DNA of 64,000 bases from Magnetospirillum aberrantis SpK (GTDB lineage Bacteria > Pseudomonadota > Alphaproteobacteria > Rhodospirillales > Magnetospirillaceae). The number at the start of each line of letters is the position of its first letter. Within the stretch, counting starts at the first letter, position 1. Made by a program: the position numbers and the translations under genes. The stretch spans positions 1 through 64,000 of the forward strand of contig NZ_JAAIYP010000027.1 in the NCBI RefSeq assembly GCF_011022235.1, in the 5' to 3' direction. This document shows positions 34,452 through 42,427 of this stretch, one piece after another. The notes under the pieces were generated by a model. The model was not told the origin of the DNA and did not search any database. It was given only the letters and a program-made list of their open reading frames with translations.

Positions 34452-34945
34452 AGCAGCCCCTCGACCATCTTGACGAATCCTTCCATGTCGGACTCGCCCA
34501 GGATGCGGTGACGCACCTTGCCCTCGCGGTCGACGACGAAGGTCATGGGCAGACCGGTGACGCCGTAGGCCCGCGCGACCTTGGCGCCGGGGTCCAACAG
34601 AACCGGATAGGTGATACCCAGATCGGCGACGAATTTCTCGATGTCCTCGGCCTTTTGTCCGGCATTGACCGCCAGCACCACAAGTCCGCGCTCGCGTTCC
34701 TTCTGCCACAGAGGCTCGATGCTCTTCATCTCGTCCTTGCAGAAGGCGCACCATGTGGCCCAGAAGCGCAACACCACCACCTTGCCCGCCACCGCCTCGG
34801 GCAAGCGGATTTCCTCGCCCCCCGCCAGAGTGCGGGCGACGAACGGACGCACCGGGTCGCCGGTGACCGGGGCCTTGGCTCCGTCCTCGCCACAGGCGGC
34901 AAGCAGCATCAGCGCCAGGGCTGCGGCAACGGGGGCGAATTTCAT
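34448..34945 (-). CDS. TlpA-like periplasmic thioredoxin lipoprotein
   Basis: A 165-residue protein with a lipoprotein signal (LLAAC, Cys18) and a thioredoxin fold: active site Cys66-Ala-Phe-Cys69 in WATWCAFCKDEM and cis-Pro region TGLPMTFVVD. TlpA/ResA-type proteins reduce disulfides of apo-cuproproteins or apo-cytochromes so that metal or heme can be inserted, which fits the copper setting. Both ends overlap neighbouring genes. Confidence 0.9.
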   Translation of the reverse strand: MKFAPVAAALALMLLAACGEDGAKAPVTGDPVRPFVARTLAGGEEIRLPEAVAGKVVVLRFWATWCAFCKDEMKSIEPLWQKERERGLVVLAVNAGQKAEDIEKFVADLGITYPVLLDPGAKVARAYGVTGLPMTFVVDREGKVRHRILGESDMEGFVKMVEGLL

Positions 34946-35952
34946 GGAACGACCTCGAAGAGAATCAGGTGAGAGCGTTCAATCAACCACAGAGCAACAA
35001 GACCGAACAAGGCGTAACCGCCGACCGACCACGCGGCAAGGCTGCGCGCCACCAGAGGCGCCATCGTGCTCAGGCTGGGCCGCCGTCCCGCCCAGCCGGC
35101 GATGCCGGCACCCAGGCCGCACACCGTGCCGACGAACAGCGGCACATAGAGTGCATAGCCGATATGGCCGTATTCCCGCTTCAGGATGCAGAACGGGCAA
35201 TGGTGGTGCGGCATCTCGTAGACATAGACCGAGATGGTGGAAATGATCGCCGACATGCCGATCACGAACGCCGCCACCGACAACAGGGCGTGCAACCAGC
35301 CGCAGCGCCGCCAGCGCAACACCACCGCCCCCGAGGCCAGCACCGCCGCCAGCGAACCGGCCAACAGCGACAACGCCAGCCCATGCGGCAAAGACGCCAC
35401 CGAGTTGCTGGTCACGGTGACGCCACCGCCGCTGAACAAGGTGGAACAGCACGAGGTGATGACGTCGGCGCGCAACCCCATGAAATAGGCGCCCTGAACC
35501 ACGGCCGATCCCACCAGCACCGGTGCCAGAAGGATCAGCGCGGCGTACTTGACGCGGATCAGCGGGTAATCCCAGCCACGGTTGTCCACATGGTCCAGAA
35601 CCAGCCAGCACCCGGCCAGGAAGAACACCGCAAGCTTGAGGTAAAGCGTGGGAAAGCCCCAGGGGTCGACCTTGAGCGTGCCCACCGCGCACATGGCCCC
35701 GGTGAACAGCGTCGCCATGCGGTCGGCGTTGAACACGAACAGCACCAGGGCGGCCAGTTCGGCGGCCATCACGATCTTCAACAGCGTCGCCACCAGATAG
35801 GTGCGCCGCTCCATGCGCAACTGCGCCTCGGAACCGTCGGCCAGATTCCAGCGGCGCACCACCGTCCAGGCGAACGGCACCGAGGCCAGCACCAAAAGCG
35901 CCGCCAGCCCGGATGCCAGCATCAGGGCGATGATCGCCGGCTGGAACAGCAT
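34942..35952 (-). CDS. Polytopic membrane protein with Cys/His-rich loops
   Basis: A 336-residue protein with about eight membrane helices, no family recognised with confidence. Conserved-looking polar clusters are Met87-Cys88 (TGAMCAVGT), Cys168-Cys169 (ITSCCSTLFSGGG) and His249-His250-His251-Cys252-Pro-Phe-Cys255 followed by ILKREYGHIGY. These could be periplasmic copper or thiol-redox sites; the CPFC pair next to a TlpA gene suggests electron or copper transfer (inference). The start and stop both use ATGA overlaps with the ABC ATPase and TlpA genes, so it probably works with the MacB-like transporter. Confidence 0.7.
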   Translation of the reverse strand: MLFQPAIIALMLASGLAALLVLASVPFAWTVVRRWNLADGSEAQLRMERRTYLVATLLKIVMAAELAALVLFVFNADRMATLFTGAMCAVGTLKVDPWGFPTLYLKLAVFFLAGCWLVLDHVDNRGWDYPLIRVKYAALILLAPVLVGSAVVQGAYFMGLRADVITSCCSTLFSGGGVTVTSNSVASLPHGLALSLLAGSLAAVLASGAVVLRWRRCGWLHALLSVAAFVIGMSAIISTISVYVYEMPHHHCPFCILKREYGHIGYALYVPLFVGTVCGLGAGIAGWAGRRPSLSTMAPLVARSLAAWSVGGYALFGLVALWLIERSHLILFEVVP

Positions 35953-36629
35953 CAGCGCGCCTCCACCACCACGCCGTCACGCATGGTGACCACGTGGTCG
36001 ACCACCCCGGCCTCGGCCACCAACGGGTCGTGGCTGGTCATCAGGATGGTGCGGCCGTCGCGCTTCATCTCGGCGACGATGTCCAGGAACTGCGCCGAGC
36101 GCGCGCTGTCCAGATTGGCGGTCGGCTCGTCGGCGATCACCACCTGGGGATCGTTGATCAGGGCCCGCGCTATGGCCACGCGCTGGGCCTCGCCCCCCGA
36201 CAGCCATTCGGCCATGGACTTGGCCTTGGGCCCCATTTCCAGCCGGTCGAGAAGTTCGTGGGCCCGGTGACGCAAGGCACCATGGTCACCACCCAACGGA
36301 TAGGCCGGCACCATGACGTTCTCGACCGCGGTGATCCCCTTGAGCAGGTTGAAGTTCTGGAACACGAAGCCGAAGGTCGAGCGGCGGATGTCGGTGAGGA
36401 ACCGTTCCGGCAGCGACGAAATGTCGCGCTCCTTGAGCTTGACCCGGCCCGAGGTGGGGCGGGCCAGACAGCCGACCATGGTCAGAAGCGTGGTCTTGCC
36501 CGATCCCGATGGCCCACGGAACACCGTCACCTTGCCCTGGGCCACATGCAGGTCGATGCCCTTGAGCGCCCAGAATTCGTTGGCCCGGCCCTGGTTGAAG
36601 GCCTTTTTCACGCCGGTCAGATGGATCAT
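35952..36629 (-). CDS. ABC transporter ATPase (LolD/MacB/FtsE type)
   Basis: A 225-residue nucleotide-binding subunit. Walker A GPSGSGKTTLLT, Q-loop FGFVFQNFNLL, signature WLSGGEAQRVAIARAL, Walker B VVIADEPTANLD and switch His in TSHDP are intact. The sequence type (FNLLKGITAVENV) is that of the LolD/MacB/FtsE group. Its start overlaps the permease gene by 4 bp, so the two form one transporter; MacB-type machines act as mechanotransmitters and may drive a periplasmic process instead of moving a solute through the membrane. Confidence 0.92.
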   Translation of the reverse strand: MIHLTGVKKAFNQGRANEFWALKGIDLHVAQGKVTVFRGPSGSGKTTLLTMVGCLARPTSGRVKLKERDISSLPERFLTDIRRSTFGFVFQNFNLLKGITAVENVMVPAYPLGGDHGALRHRAHELLDRLEMGPKAKSMAEWLSGGEAQRVAIARALINDPQVVIADEPTANLDSARSAQFLDIVAEMKRDGRTILMTSHDPLVAEAGVVDHVVTMRDGVVVEAR

Positions 36630-37759
36630 CGCATCACCTGGTCTGGATCGACGGTAGCCGCGCGCCAGATCGGCACCACGGTCGCCAGGGTGTAGGGGAA
36701 GACGGTAAAGAAGAACAAGGTGGCGACCTGAAGCTCGTCCACGAAGGGCGTGAGCTGGAATTCCGGGTACATCACCGCCCAGCCCTTGAGCACCGGCGCG
36801 AACAGCGCCGCCCCCCAATGGAAGACGTGCAGATAGGCCAACAGATATCCCGCCAGGAAGGCGCCCAGCGAGACCACGGTCCCCTCCATGGCCTTGAGCC
36901 GGATGACGTCCGAGGTTTCCCAGCCCACCGCCTTCAAGATGCCGATCTCGCGTTTTTCCTCGGCCGACAGGCCCGAGGCCTTGTCCCAGGCGAAAATGGC
37001 GAAGGCCAGGATGGCCCCCACCAACAACACCAGAAGAATCCCCTCGCGCCAATCGAACACCGATTCGTAGGTCCGCAGGATCTCGTCACGCAGGATGATG
37101 CGGGTGTCGGGCAAGGCCGCGTCGATCTTTTCCGCCACCGTGCGCACCTCGCGCGGGTTGCGCACCGCCACCACGATATCGGTGAAACGGTCGGCAGGAA
37201 CCCCGAACAACCGGCGAAAATCGGTTTCCGACACCAGGAACAGATCGGCCGACACCAGGGCGGAATCGTTGTCGATCACGTCCTTGATGCGGAATTGCAC
37301 CAGATTGCCGTCATGGGCGCGAAAGCTCATCAAATCGCCCACCGCGACACCGCGCACGTCGGCGACGCCGCTGCCGACCACCGCGCTTCCCGCCTCGACC
37401 ACCCGGTCGGCCGGCACCATCAAGGTGTAATTGGCCGCCGCCGCAGGGTCGAACAGATAGCCCCACAAACGGCCCTCGGCCGACTTGACCCCGCGCACCG
37501 CGCGGATGGCGTCCAGCCGTTCGGCGGGGATCATGTCGTGGCGGCCGGCGACCAGCCTTTGCACCAGAAGTTCCGGCGTACCGGCCAGGACCTGTGCCGC
37601 CTCGCGCCGGATGGCGTGGGAAAACAGCATGACCGAGGCCAAAACGGCGACAATCAGGGTATAGACCACCGCCAGCCCCAAGGTCTTGCCCAAGCGCCGC
37701 CCCAGCGACGACAAGGCGAAGTCCAGCAAGGCCCGCTGGCGGTTCAGCCAGACCGGCAT
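36626..37759 (-). CDS. FtsX/MacB-family ABC permease
   Basis: A 377-residue protein with the FtsX-like layout: one N-terminal helix (about 25-47), a periplasmic domain (about 50-235), and three C-terminal helices around GILLVLLVGAILAFAIFAW, LGAFLAGYLLAYL and FFFTVFPYTLATVV. The cytoplasmic phrase SAEEKREIGILKAVGW is the coupling region typical of the family. The gene begins right after the stop of the preceding small gene (TGAATG). Homologous permeases occur with nosL-containing clusters; here too it probably serves copper-site biogenesis. Confidence 0.88.
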   Translation of the reverse strand: MPVWLNRQRALLDFALSSLGRRLGKTLGLAVVYTLIVAVLASVMLFSHAIRREAAQVLAGTPELLVQRLVAGRHDMIPAERLDAIRAVRGVKSAEGRLWGYLFDPAAAANYTLMVPADRVVEAGSAVVGSGVADVRGVAVGDLMSFRAHDGNLVQFRIKDVIDNDSALVSADLFLVSETDFRRLFGVPADRFTDIVVAVRNPREVRTVAEKIDAALPDTRIILRDEILRTYESVFDWREGILLVLLVGAILAFAIFAWDKASGLSAEEKREIGILKAVGWETSDVIRLKAMEGTVVSLGAFLAGYLLAYLHVFHWGAALFAPVLKGWAVMYPEFQLTPFVDELQVATLFFFTVFPYTLATVVPIWRAATVDPDQVMR

Positions 37760-38056
37760 TCAATGCCCTCCTTGATGGCGGGGCGGCGTAACCAGCGACC
37801 CCGACGGGAAATGTTCGATGGCGAAGGGATGGTCCTGGAACGGCGCATGCGCGTCCGCCTGGCTGAGATGGCGGGTGTAACGCGCTTCGGTGAACAAGGA
37901 CAGATCGGTAAGCCCCAGCCGCTCGACCAAGGCGGCGCGTTCCGCCAGACGGGGCGTCGCGTCGGAAACGCCGATCGCCGCGTCCACGAAGGTCGCGGCC
38001 ACCGCACAGGCGGCGACGGTGAACAAGGCGACGGCGATGTCGGCGGGGCGAGGCAT
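37760..38056 (-). CDS. Single-pass small membrane protein of the copper operon
   Basis: A 98-residue protein started at ATG 38056; a TTG at 38065 is in frame. One N-terminal membrane helix (about 7-28) and a polar, periplasmic tail with several His residues (RYTRHLSQADAH, PFQDHPFAIEHFPSGSL). It abuts the permease gene without a gap. The function is unknown. The histidines may bind metal but no known motif is present. Confidence 0.65.
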   Translation of the reverse strand: MPRPADIAVALFTVAACAVAATFVDAAIGVSDATPRLAERAALVERLGLTDLSLFTEARYTRHLSQADAHAPFQDHPFAIEHFPSGSLVTPPRHQGGH

Positions 38057-38061
38057 TGTAC

Positions 38062-38244
38062 TCAAACCCTTGCCGCCGCTTTCATCAGCACCACGCGCAC
38101 CGCGGCCGTCAGGCTGGGCCCCAGGCCCACGGCCTGCGACAACGCCGGGACCAGGATCAGCGACGCCAGCGTCAAACCGGTGCCCAGCGCCAGCGAACCG
38201 ACGTCGGCGCCTTCCGGCTTGGCGGATGAAACAGTCTTGTGCAT
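38062..38244 (-). CDS. Small membrane protein (60 residues)
   Basis: Starts at 38244 behind a strong ribosome site (CCGGAGG, 5-nt spacing), which makes it a credible gene despite its size. One hydrophobic stretch (about 17-40, LALGTGLTLASLILVPAL) may insert in the membrane. It lies between the DUF2946-like gene and the 98-residue gene in the copper operon. No family is recognised. Confidence 0.6.
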   Translation of the reverse strand: MHKTVSSAKPEGADVGSLALGTGLTLASLILVPALSQAVGLGPSLTAAVRVVLMKAAARV

Positions 38245-38297
38245 GGAAAACCTCCGGTCACACGAGAAACGGATCGCGCCGCAAGGCGCGGACGATT

Positions 38298-38702
38298 TCA
38301 CGCGGCGGAGGGCGGCCCCCGTGACGGCAGGGGCGGGCGGGCGACGGCACGGGGCGGCGCCGTCGGGCCATAATCATGGAACACCACCGGTTGGAACGAG
38401 GCGAAGGCCGCCTCCACCGAACGGTCGACAACCGGCACCACACTGTCGGCCACATGCATCTGGCACAACGGACATTGGGCGCAATCCCAATTTCCCGGAA
38501 CCCCGGTCGAACCGTCGTCGTCCCCCAGATGGATGGAACAGGTGGGAGGGAACAACCCCTCTTCGGCCCAGGCGGCCTGGGGCTGCGACAAGGGAAGAAG
38601 AAGCTGGGCCACCAGCGCCAGGACGCCCAGCCACGCCCCCAGGCGGGCAAGCCCCGCACCGGCAACGGATTGGATCATCTCAAGGACGCCCGCACGCTTC
38701 AT
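38298..38702 (-). CDS. DUF2946-like protein, first gene of the copper operon
   Basis: A 134-residue exported or membrane protein: a hydrophobic N-terminal segment (about 22-45), then a periplasmic part with DCAQCPLCQMH (Cys74, Cys77, Cys80) and a Pro/Arg-rich C-terminus. This layout matches DUF2946 proteins, which often occur with copper uptake or TonB-dependent copper receptor genes. AGGGGGA lies 9 nt before the ATG. A Crp/Fnr-type box is centred about 68 bp upstream of the start codon. Confidence 0.7.
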   Translation of the reverse strand: MKRAGVLEMIQSVAGAGLARLGAWLGVLALVAQLLLPLSQPQAAWAEEGLFPPTCSIHLGDDDGSTGVPGNWDCAQCPLCQMHVADSVVPVVDRSVEAAFASFQPVVFHDYGPTAPPRAVARPPLPSRGPPSAA

Positions 38703-38717
38703 CCGTGAATTCCCCCT

Positions 38718-38745
38718 GGCGCATCGTCACCATCCATGATGCGCC
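38718..38745. repeat. Inverted repeat in the copper-operon leader
   Basis: GGCGCATC (38718-38725) and GATGCGCC (38738-38745) with a 12-nt loop, between the TTGAC box and the first start codon. It could be an mRNA leader hairpin or a second operator. Confidence 0.45.
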
Positions 38746-38762
38746 CGAGCACAGTTAACACA

Positions 38763-38776
38763 TTGACCGGCGTCAA
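38763..38776. promoter_or_regulatory. FNR/DNR-type box upstream of the copper operon (TTGAC-N4-GTCAA)
   Basis: Perfect 5-4-5 palindrome TTGAC CGGC GTCAA. It matches the Crp/Fnr-superfamily half-sites used by FNR, FixK, DNR and NNR (TTGAY-N4-RTCAA). The centre at 38769.5 would put a class II transcription start near 38728, 26 nt before the ATG. Induction by low oxygen or nitrogen oxides is inferred. Confidence 0.65.
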
Positions 38777-38787
38777 GCCAGGGGGCG

Positions 38788-39015
38788 TCAATCCTTGGGC
38801 CGGGGATCGTTGACATAAAGCGTGTGGTGCCAATAAGACAGCCCCAGCAGCGCCACCCCGGCCACCGCGTGCAGTGTCCGGGCCTGTCGGGTTCTCTTGA
38901 GGTAACCGGTCAGCGCCAGCACCCCCATCGCCCCCACCATGCCCCATTTGGCCATCGAACGCTTGCGCCGCAGTTGGCGCCGCCGATCGGCCGCCAGTGC
39001 CGTCTCGCCATGCAT
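38788..39015 (-). CDS. Small two-helix membrane protein upstream of the copper operon
   Basis: A 75-residue protein started at 39015 (GGAGAG, 6-nt spacing). A basic N-terminus (RRRQLRRKRS) precedes two short hydrophobic segments (about 23-38 and 50-65). It ends 12 bp beyond the TTGAC box, in the same direction as the copper operon. A TATAAT hexamer lies at 39036-39031, but it is too close to the start to serve this ORF well. No family is recognised. Confidence 0.5.
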   Translation of the reverse strand: MHGETALAADRRRQLRRKRSMAKWGMVGAMGVLALTGYLKRTRQARTLHAVAGVALLGLSYWHHTLYVNDPRPKD

Positions 39016-39083
39016 CGGGTTCTCTCCGCGATTATATGCGTGTTCCATCATGCGCCCCGGCACGGACATCGCAAGAGGTTTGC

Positions 39084-41222
39084 TCAGGCCACCGGCAAGG
39101 TGAACAGGAAGCGGCTTCCCTTGCCTTCCTGGGACTCCACCCAGATGCGCCCGCCATGGGAATGAACCACCTTGCGGCAAATGGCCAAACCGATGCCGGT
39201 GCCGGGATAACGCTCTGCGCCATGCAGACGCTGGAACGGTTCGAACACTCTGTGATGATAGGGCGCGGCGATGCCGATACCGTTGTCGGCCACACAAAAT
39301 TCCCACATGGCGCCGTCACGACGCGCCGACAGGGCGACATGGACGATCCGCGCCGGATCACGGAATTTGAGGGCGTTGGAAATCAGGTTGTAGAACAACT
39401 GGGCGATCTGCGTCCGGTCGCCCAGTACCCTTGGCAATGGCGCAATGTCCAGATGGGCGCCGGCCTCGGCGATGGAATACTGAAGTTCGGACAGGGTCAC
39501 CTCGACCAGATCCGCGGAAGCCACCGAAGAAAAGGGCGCAGATTGATCCTTGATCCGGGCATACACCAAAAGATCGGCCACAAGATCGCGCATGCGGTGG
39601 GCGCCTCCCACCAGGAAATCCAGGAAGTCGCTGCTGTCACGGTCCAGGTGCCCCTCGAGGCGCCGTTCCAGCAACTGGGCGTAACTGATGACCGTCCGGC
39701 ACGGTTCTTGTAGATCATGGGCGGCCACATGGGCGAACCGCTCCAATTCCTGATTGGAACGGGTCAATTCGTCCACCGCCCGGTTCAAGGCATCCTCGCG
39801 CCGGCGGCGTTCGGTCTGATCCCGCCCTTCCGCCACCACCCAAGCCACACGGCCGTTCTCTGCCAGGACCGGACGGAAGGACAAGTCCACCCACATTTCC
39901 TGACCGTCCGCGGTATGGCGCAGGATTTCCAGGGACATCGGCAGCCCCGCCAAGGTCTCGGCCAGAGCCACACGGCATCGCTCGCGCTCGGCGGCGACGT
40001 CGAACCACTCGGCCTCCCAGAACGGAGACCCGGCCACCCGCTCCCAATCGTTGCCAGCCAAAGCCAAGGCGCTGGGATTGCTCGCCACCAATCGCCCCTC
40101 GCCATCCAGCAAGGACTGGAACTGCACCGAATTGTCGAAGACCGCCCGGAATCGAGCCTCGCTCTCACGCAAAGCCCGCGTCATGTCGTCGGCCAGTGCC
40201 TGCGCCTTGCCCTGCCCACGGGACAAACCGGCGACCAGAGCCGCCAGCAACAGACTGGCAACCGCCCCCAGGCCGACCACCATCCACGGCAGTACGTGCG
40301 CCATGGTTTCGCGTTCGCGGGGAAAAGCGTAGAACACCGCCAAAGTGCGATTGGAAAAAACGACGTCGCGCCGCCACCACTGCGCCTCGGAAGCGGCACC
40401 GCCGGATACATGCAGTTCCTTGGCCTGGGCAGGATCGGAACCATCGTAGATGCGGACCAAGGCGTCGGGCGCGGCGGTCTGAAGCACGAACGACATCAAG
40501 GTGGGAACCCGAACCGGCGCCAGGGTGAACCCCAGCAGGGAGGCGCGCCGTTGTTCAAGCGAAGATGGCGACGTGCCCGACGCATAGACCGGGGTATAGG
40601 CGATGAAGGCGGGCTCCGCCTCGGAATCAATATCGACCTTCAGAATCACGCGGCCGGTGATCGCGGTCTTGCCGCTGTCCCGCGCCTGATCCATGGCGGC
40701 ACGGCGATGCGCGTCCTGATACATGTCGAAGCCAAGCGCCCGCATGTTGGCCGGGGTGACCGGCGCCGAGAAACGATTGGGCACCATGATGTCCTGCTCC
40801 ACGGACGGCCACAGCCTGAACCATGGCAACCCCTGGCGATGGGCATCAGCGACAAAGGCATCGGCCTGAGCCCGGCGCACCACCGGCGCATAAGCCACCG
40901 CCGGAATACCCGGATAGTTCTCGGCCAACCCAAGGTCATCCACGAAGGCCGCCCATTCCCGCAGATTGGTCGGGCGGGCGGTGCGGACAAAGGCGGCGGC
41001 GGCCCGCAGGGATTGTTCGTAAAGCGAAAGCCGCTGAACCAGGGCGCCGTGCAATCCTTCCACCCGCCGCTCCACGGCGGCCCGCTCCTCGGCGACGATC
41101 CATGACCGGGTCAGGGTCGCCACAACCGCCGACAAAAGCAGTCCCACCGCCAATATCGCGGCGGGCAGAATAGTACGAAACAACTTAAGATTGCACATGC
41201 GCGCAACAGAAACCGGGACCAT
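39084..41222 (-). CDS. CHASE-PAS sensor histidine kinase
   Basis: A 712-residue membrane kinase. The start at 41222 has a G-rich ribosome site (GGTAGGGTG); an ATG at 41198 is in frame. A first helix (about 18-38) leads to a periplasmic CHASE domain (about 60-280; PGIPAVAYAPVVRRA, IAYTPVYA), a second helix near 315-335, a PAS domain with PAC (about 365-480), the H-box RFAHVAAHDLQEPCRTV with the phospho-His, and a HATPase domain (NALKF, DNGIGIA, GTGIGLAICRKVV). The kinase class resembles bacteriophytochrome-like HWE/HisKA kinases without a partner gene. It is divergent from the PepSY operon. The ligand is unknown. Confidence 0.9.
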   Translation of the reverse strand: MVPVSVARMCNLKLFRTILPAAILAVGLLLSAVVATLTRSWIVAEERAAVERRVEGLHGALVQRLSLYEQSLRAAAAFVRTARPTNLREWAAFVDDLGLAENYPGIPAVAYAPVVRRAQADAFVADAHRQGLPWFRLWPSVEQDIMVPNRFSAPVTPANMRALGFDMYQDAHRRAAMDQARDSGKTAITGRVILKVDIDSEAEPAFIAYTPVYASGTSPSSLEQRRASLLGFTLAPVRVPTLMSFVLQTAAPDALVRIYDGSDPAQAKELHVSGGAASEAQWWRRDVVFSNRTLAVFYAFPRERETMAHVLPWMVVGLGAVASLLLAALVAGLSRGQGKAQALADDMTRALRESEARFRAVFDNSVQFQSLLDGEGRLVASNPSALALAGNDWERVAGSPFWEAEWFDVAAERERCRVALAETLAGLPMSLEILRHTADGQEMWVDLSFRPVLAENGRVAWVVAEGRDQTERRRREDALNRAVDELTRSNQELERFAHVAAHDLQEPCRTVISYAQLLERRLEGHLDRDSSDFLDFLVGGAHRMRDLVADLLVYARIKDQSAPFSSVASADLVEVTLSELQYSIAEAGAHLDIAPLPRVLGDRTQIAQLFYNLISNALKFRDPARIVHVALSARRDGAMWEFCVADNGIGIAAPYHHRVFEPFQRLHGAERYPGTGIGLAICRKVVHSHGGRIWVESQEGKGSRFLFTLPVA

Positions 41223-41453
41223 CACCCTACCCTTACTTCCCGCAGCCAGAGTGTACGCGCTGACAGAGAAAGGGCAAGACGGCATTACACGAATTCGCCG
41301 CCATTCTTTCAGGTTCGCGGCAGGAATTAACTATAGGTTGTTATATAGAAACTCAAAAAAGATTATCCATATCCTTGCCCCAAGACGACGGGAAACCACG
41401 TGGCGGCGCGATGGTTCATGGGAAATTCATGTTGAATCGGCCATGATGGACAC
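41223..41453. other. Divergent intergenic region with an AT-rich patch
   Basis: Between the histidine kinase and the PepSY gene. Bases 41329-41376 are unusually AT-rich for this genome and contain CTATA-N8-TATAG (41331-41348), a possible operator or overlapping -10 elements for the plus-strand operon. No small gene was supported. Confidence 0.45.
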
Positions 41454-41762
41454 ATGCAGACCGCCATCACCACCACCCTGATCGCTTGCCTGTTGTTCGT
41501 CACCCCGGCCGGGGCCGACGACAGCCATGACCACGACCGCGCCCGTCAGGCCGTCCAGGCCGGCGAGATCCTGCCGCTTCGAACCATTCTCGACCATGTT
41601 GCCCGCGACTTTCCCGGCGACGTGATCGAGGCGGAACTGGAAGACGAACACGGCAAGCCGACTTACGAGATCAAGTTGATCTCGCCCCAGGGGCAGGTCA
41701 TGAAGATCGTCTACGACGCCCGCGACGGCAGCGTCATCAAGGTCAAGGGCAAGCACAGATGA
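41454..41762 (+). CDS. Exported PepSY-domain protein
   Basis: A 102-residue protein with a signal peptide (about 1-21, TPAGA|DDSH) and a PepSY-like domain (DVIEAELEDEHGKPTYEIKLIS, then VMKIVYDARDGSVIKVKG). Small PepSY proteins commonly precede PhoP/PhoQ-like regulators and are thought to modulate the sensor kinase from the periplasm. A His/Asp cluster (HDHDRAR) follows the signal peptide. Its stop overlaps the response-regulator start (ATGA). Confidence 0.88.
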   Translation: MQTAITTTLIACLLFVTPAGADDSHDHDRARQAVQAGEILPLRTILDHVARDFPGDVIEAELEDEHGKPTYEIKLISPQGQVMKIVYDARDGSVIKVKGKHR

Positions 41763-42427
41763 GAGTTCTGGTGGTCGAGGACGAACCGCAATTGTCGCTT
41801 CGGGTGGAACAGGCGCTGGAAATGGCCGGTTTTGCCGTGGACGTCGCCTTCGACGGCGAGGAAGCGTGGTTCCTGGGCGACACCGAACCTTACGACGCTG
41901 TCGTCCTAGATCTTGGCCTTCCCCGGCTGGACGGGGTTTCGGTGCTGCGCCGCTGGCGCGAATCGGGGCGGATCATGCCGGTCCTGGTGCTGACCGCGCG
42001 GTCGCGCTGGACGGAAAAGGCCCAAGCCTTCGACGCCGGTGCCGACGACTACCTGACCAAGCCGTTCGAGATGGACGAAGTGGTCTACCGCATCCGCGCC
42101 TTGATCCGCCGCGCCGCAGGTCACGCCAGCCCGGAAATCGTCTGTGGGCCGTTGCGCATCGACACTGGCGCGGCGCGGGTGTGGGTGGACGGCCAACAGG
42201 TGGTCCTGACCGCCCAGGAATTCCGCATCCTGTCCTATCTGGCCCACCGCATGGGCCGTGCCGTGGGCCGCAGCGAGCTTGTCGAACACGTCTACGACCG
42301 CGACGACGACCGCGATTCCAACGTCATCGACGTTCTGATCGGCCGCATCCGCAAGAAACTCAAGGTCGAGGTGCTGCATACCCTGCGGGGCCAGGGCTGG
42401 CGGCTGGAGCCGCCAAGCGATGGCTGA
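41759..42427 (+). CDS. OmpR/PhoP-family response regulator
   Basis: A 222-residue two-domain regulator. The receiver has acidic residues 7-9 (VEDE), phosphoacceptor Asp51 (VVLDLGLPRLDG) and Lys in YLTKPF. The winged-helix DNA-binding domain (about 125-220) has the typical HTH phrase GRAVGRSELVEHVYD and RDSNVIDVLIGRIRKKL. It is coupled to both the PepSY gene and the kinase gene, so the three are one system, of the FeuPQ/PhoPQ kind. Confidence 0.94.
   Translation: MRVLVVEDEPQLSLRVEQALEMAGFAVDVAFDGEEAWFLGDTEPYDAVVLDLGLPRLDGVSVLRRWRESGRIMPVLVLTARSRWTEKAQAFDAGADDYLTKPFEMDEVVYRIRALIRRAAGHASPEIVCGPLRIDTGAARVWVDGQQVVLTAQEFRILSYLAHRMGRAVGRSELVEHVYDRDDDRDSNVIDVLIGRIRKKLKVEVLHTLRGQGWRLEPPSDG

Noticed and set aside
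39031-39036. TATAAT hexamer as promoter of the 75-residue gene
   Set aside because: It would leave a leader of only a few bases and cut into the ribosome site; no good -35 hexamer lies 17 bp upstream.
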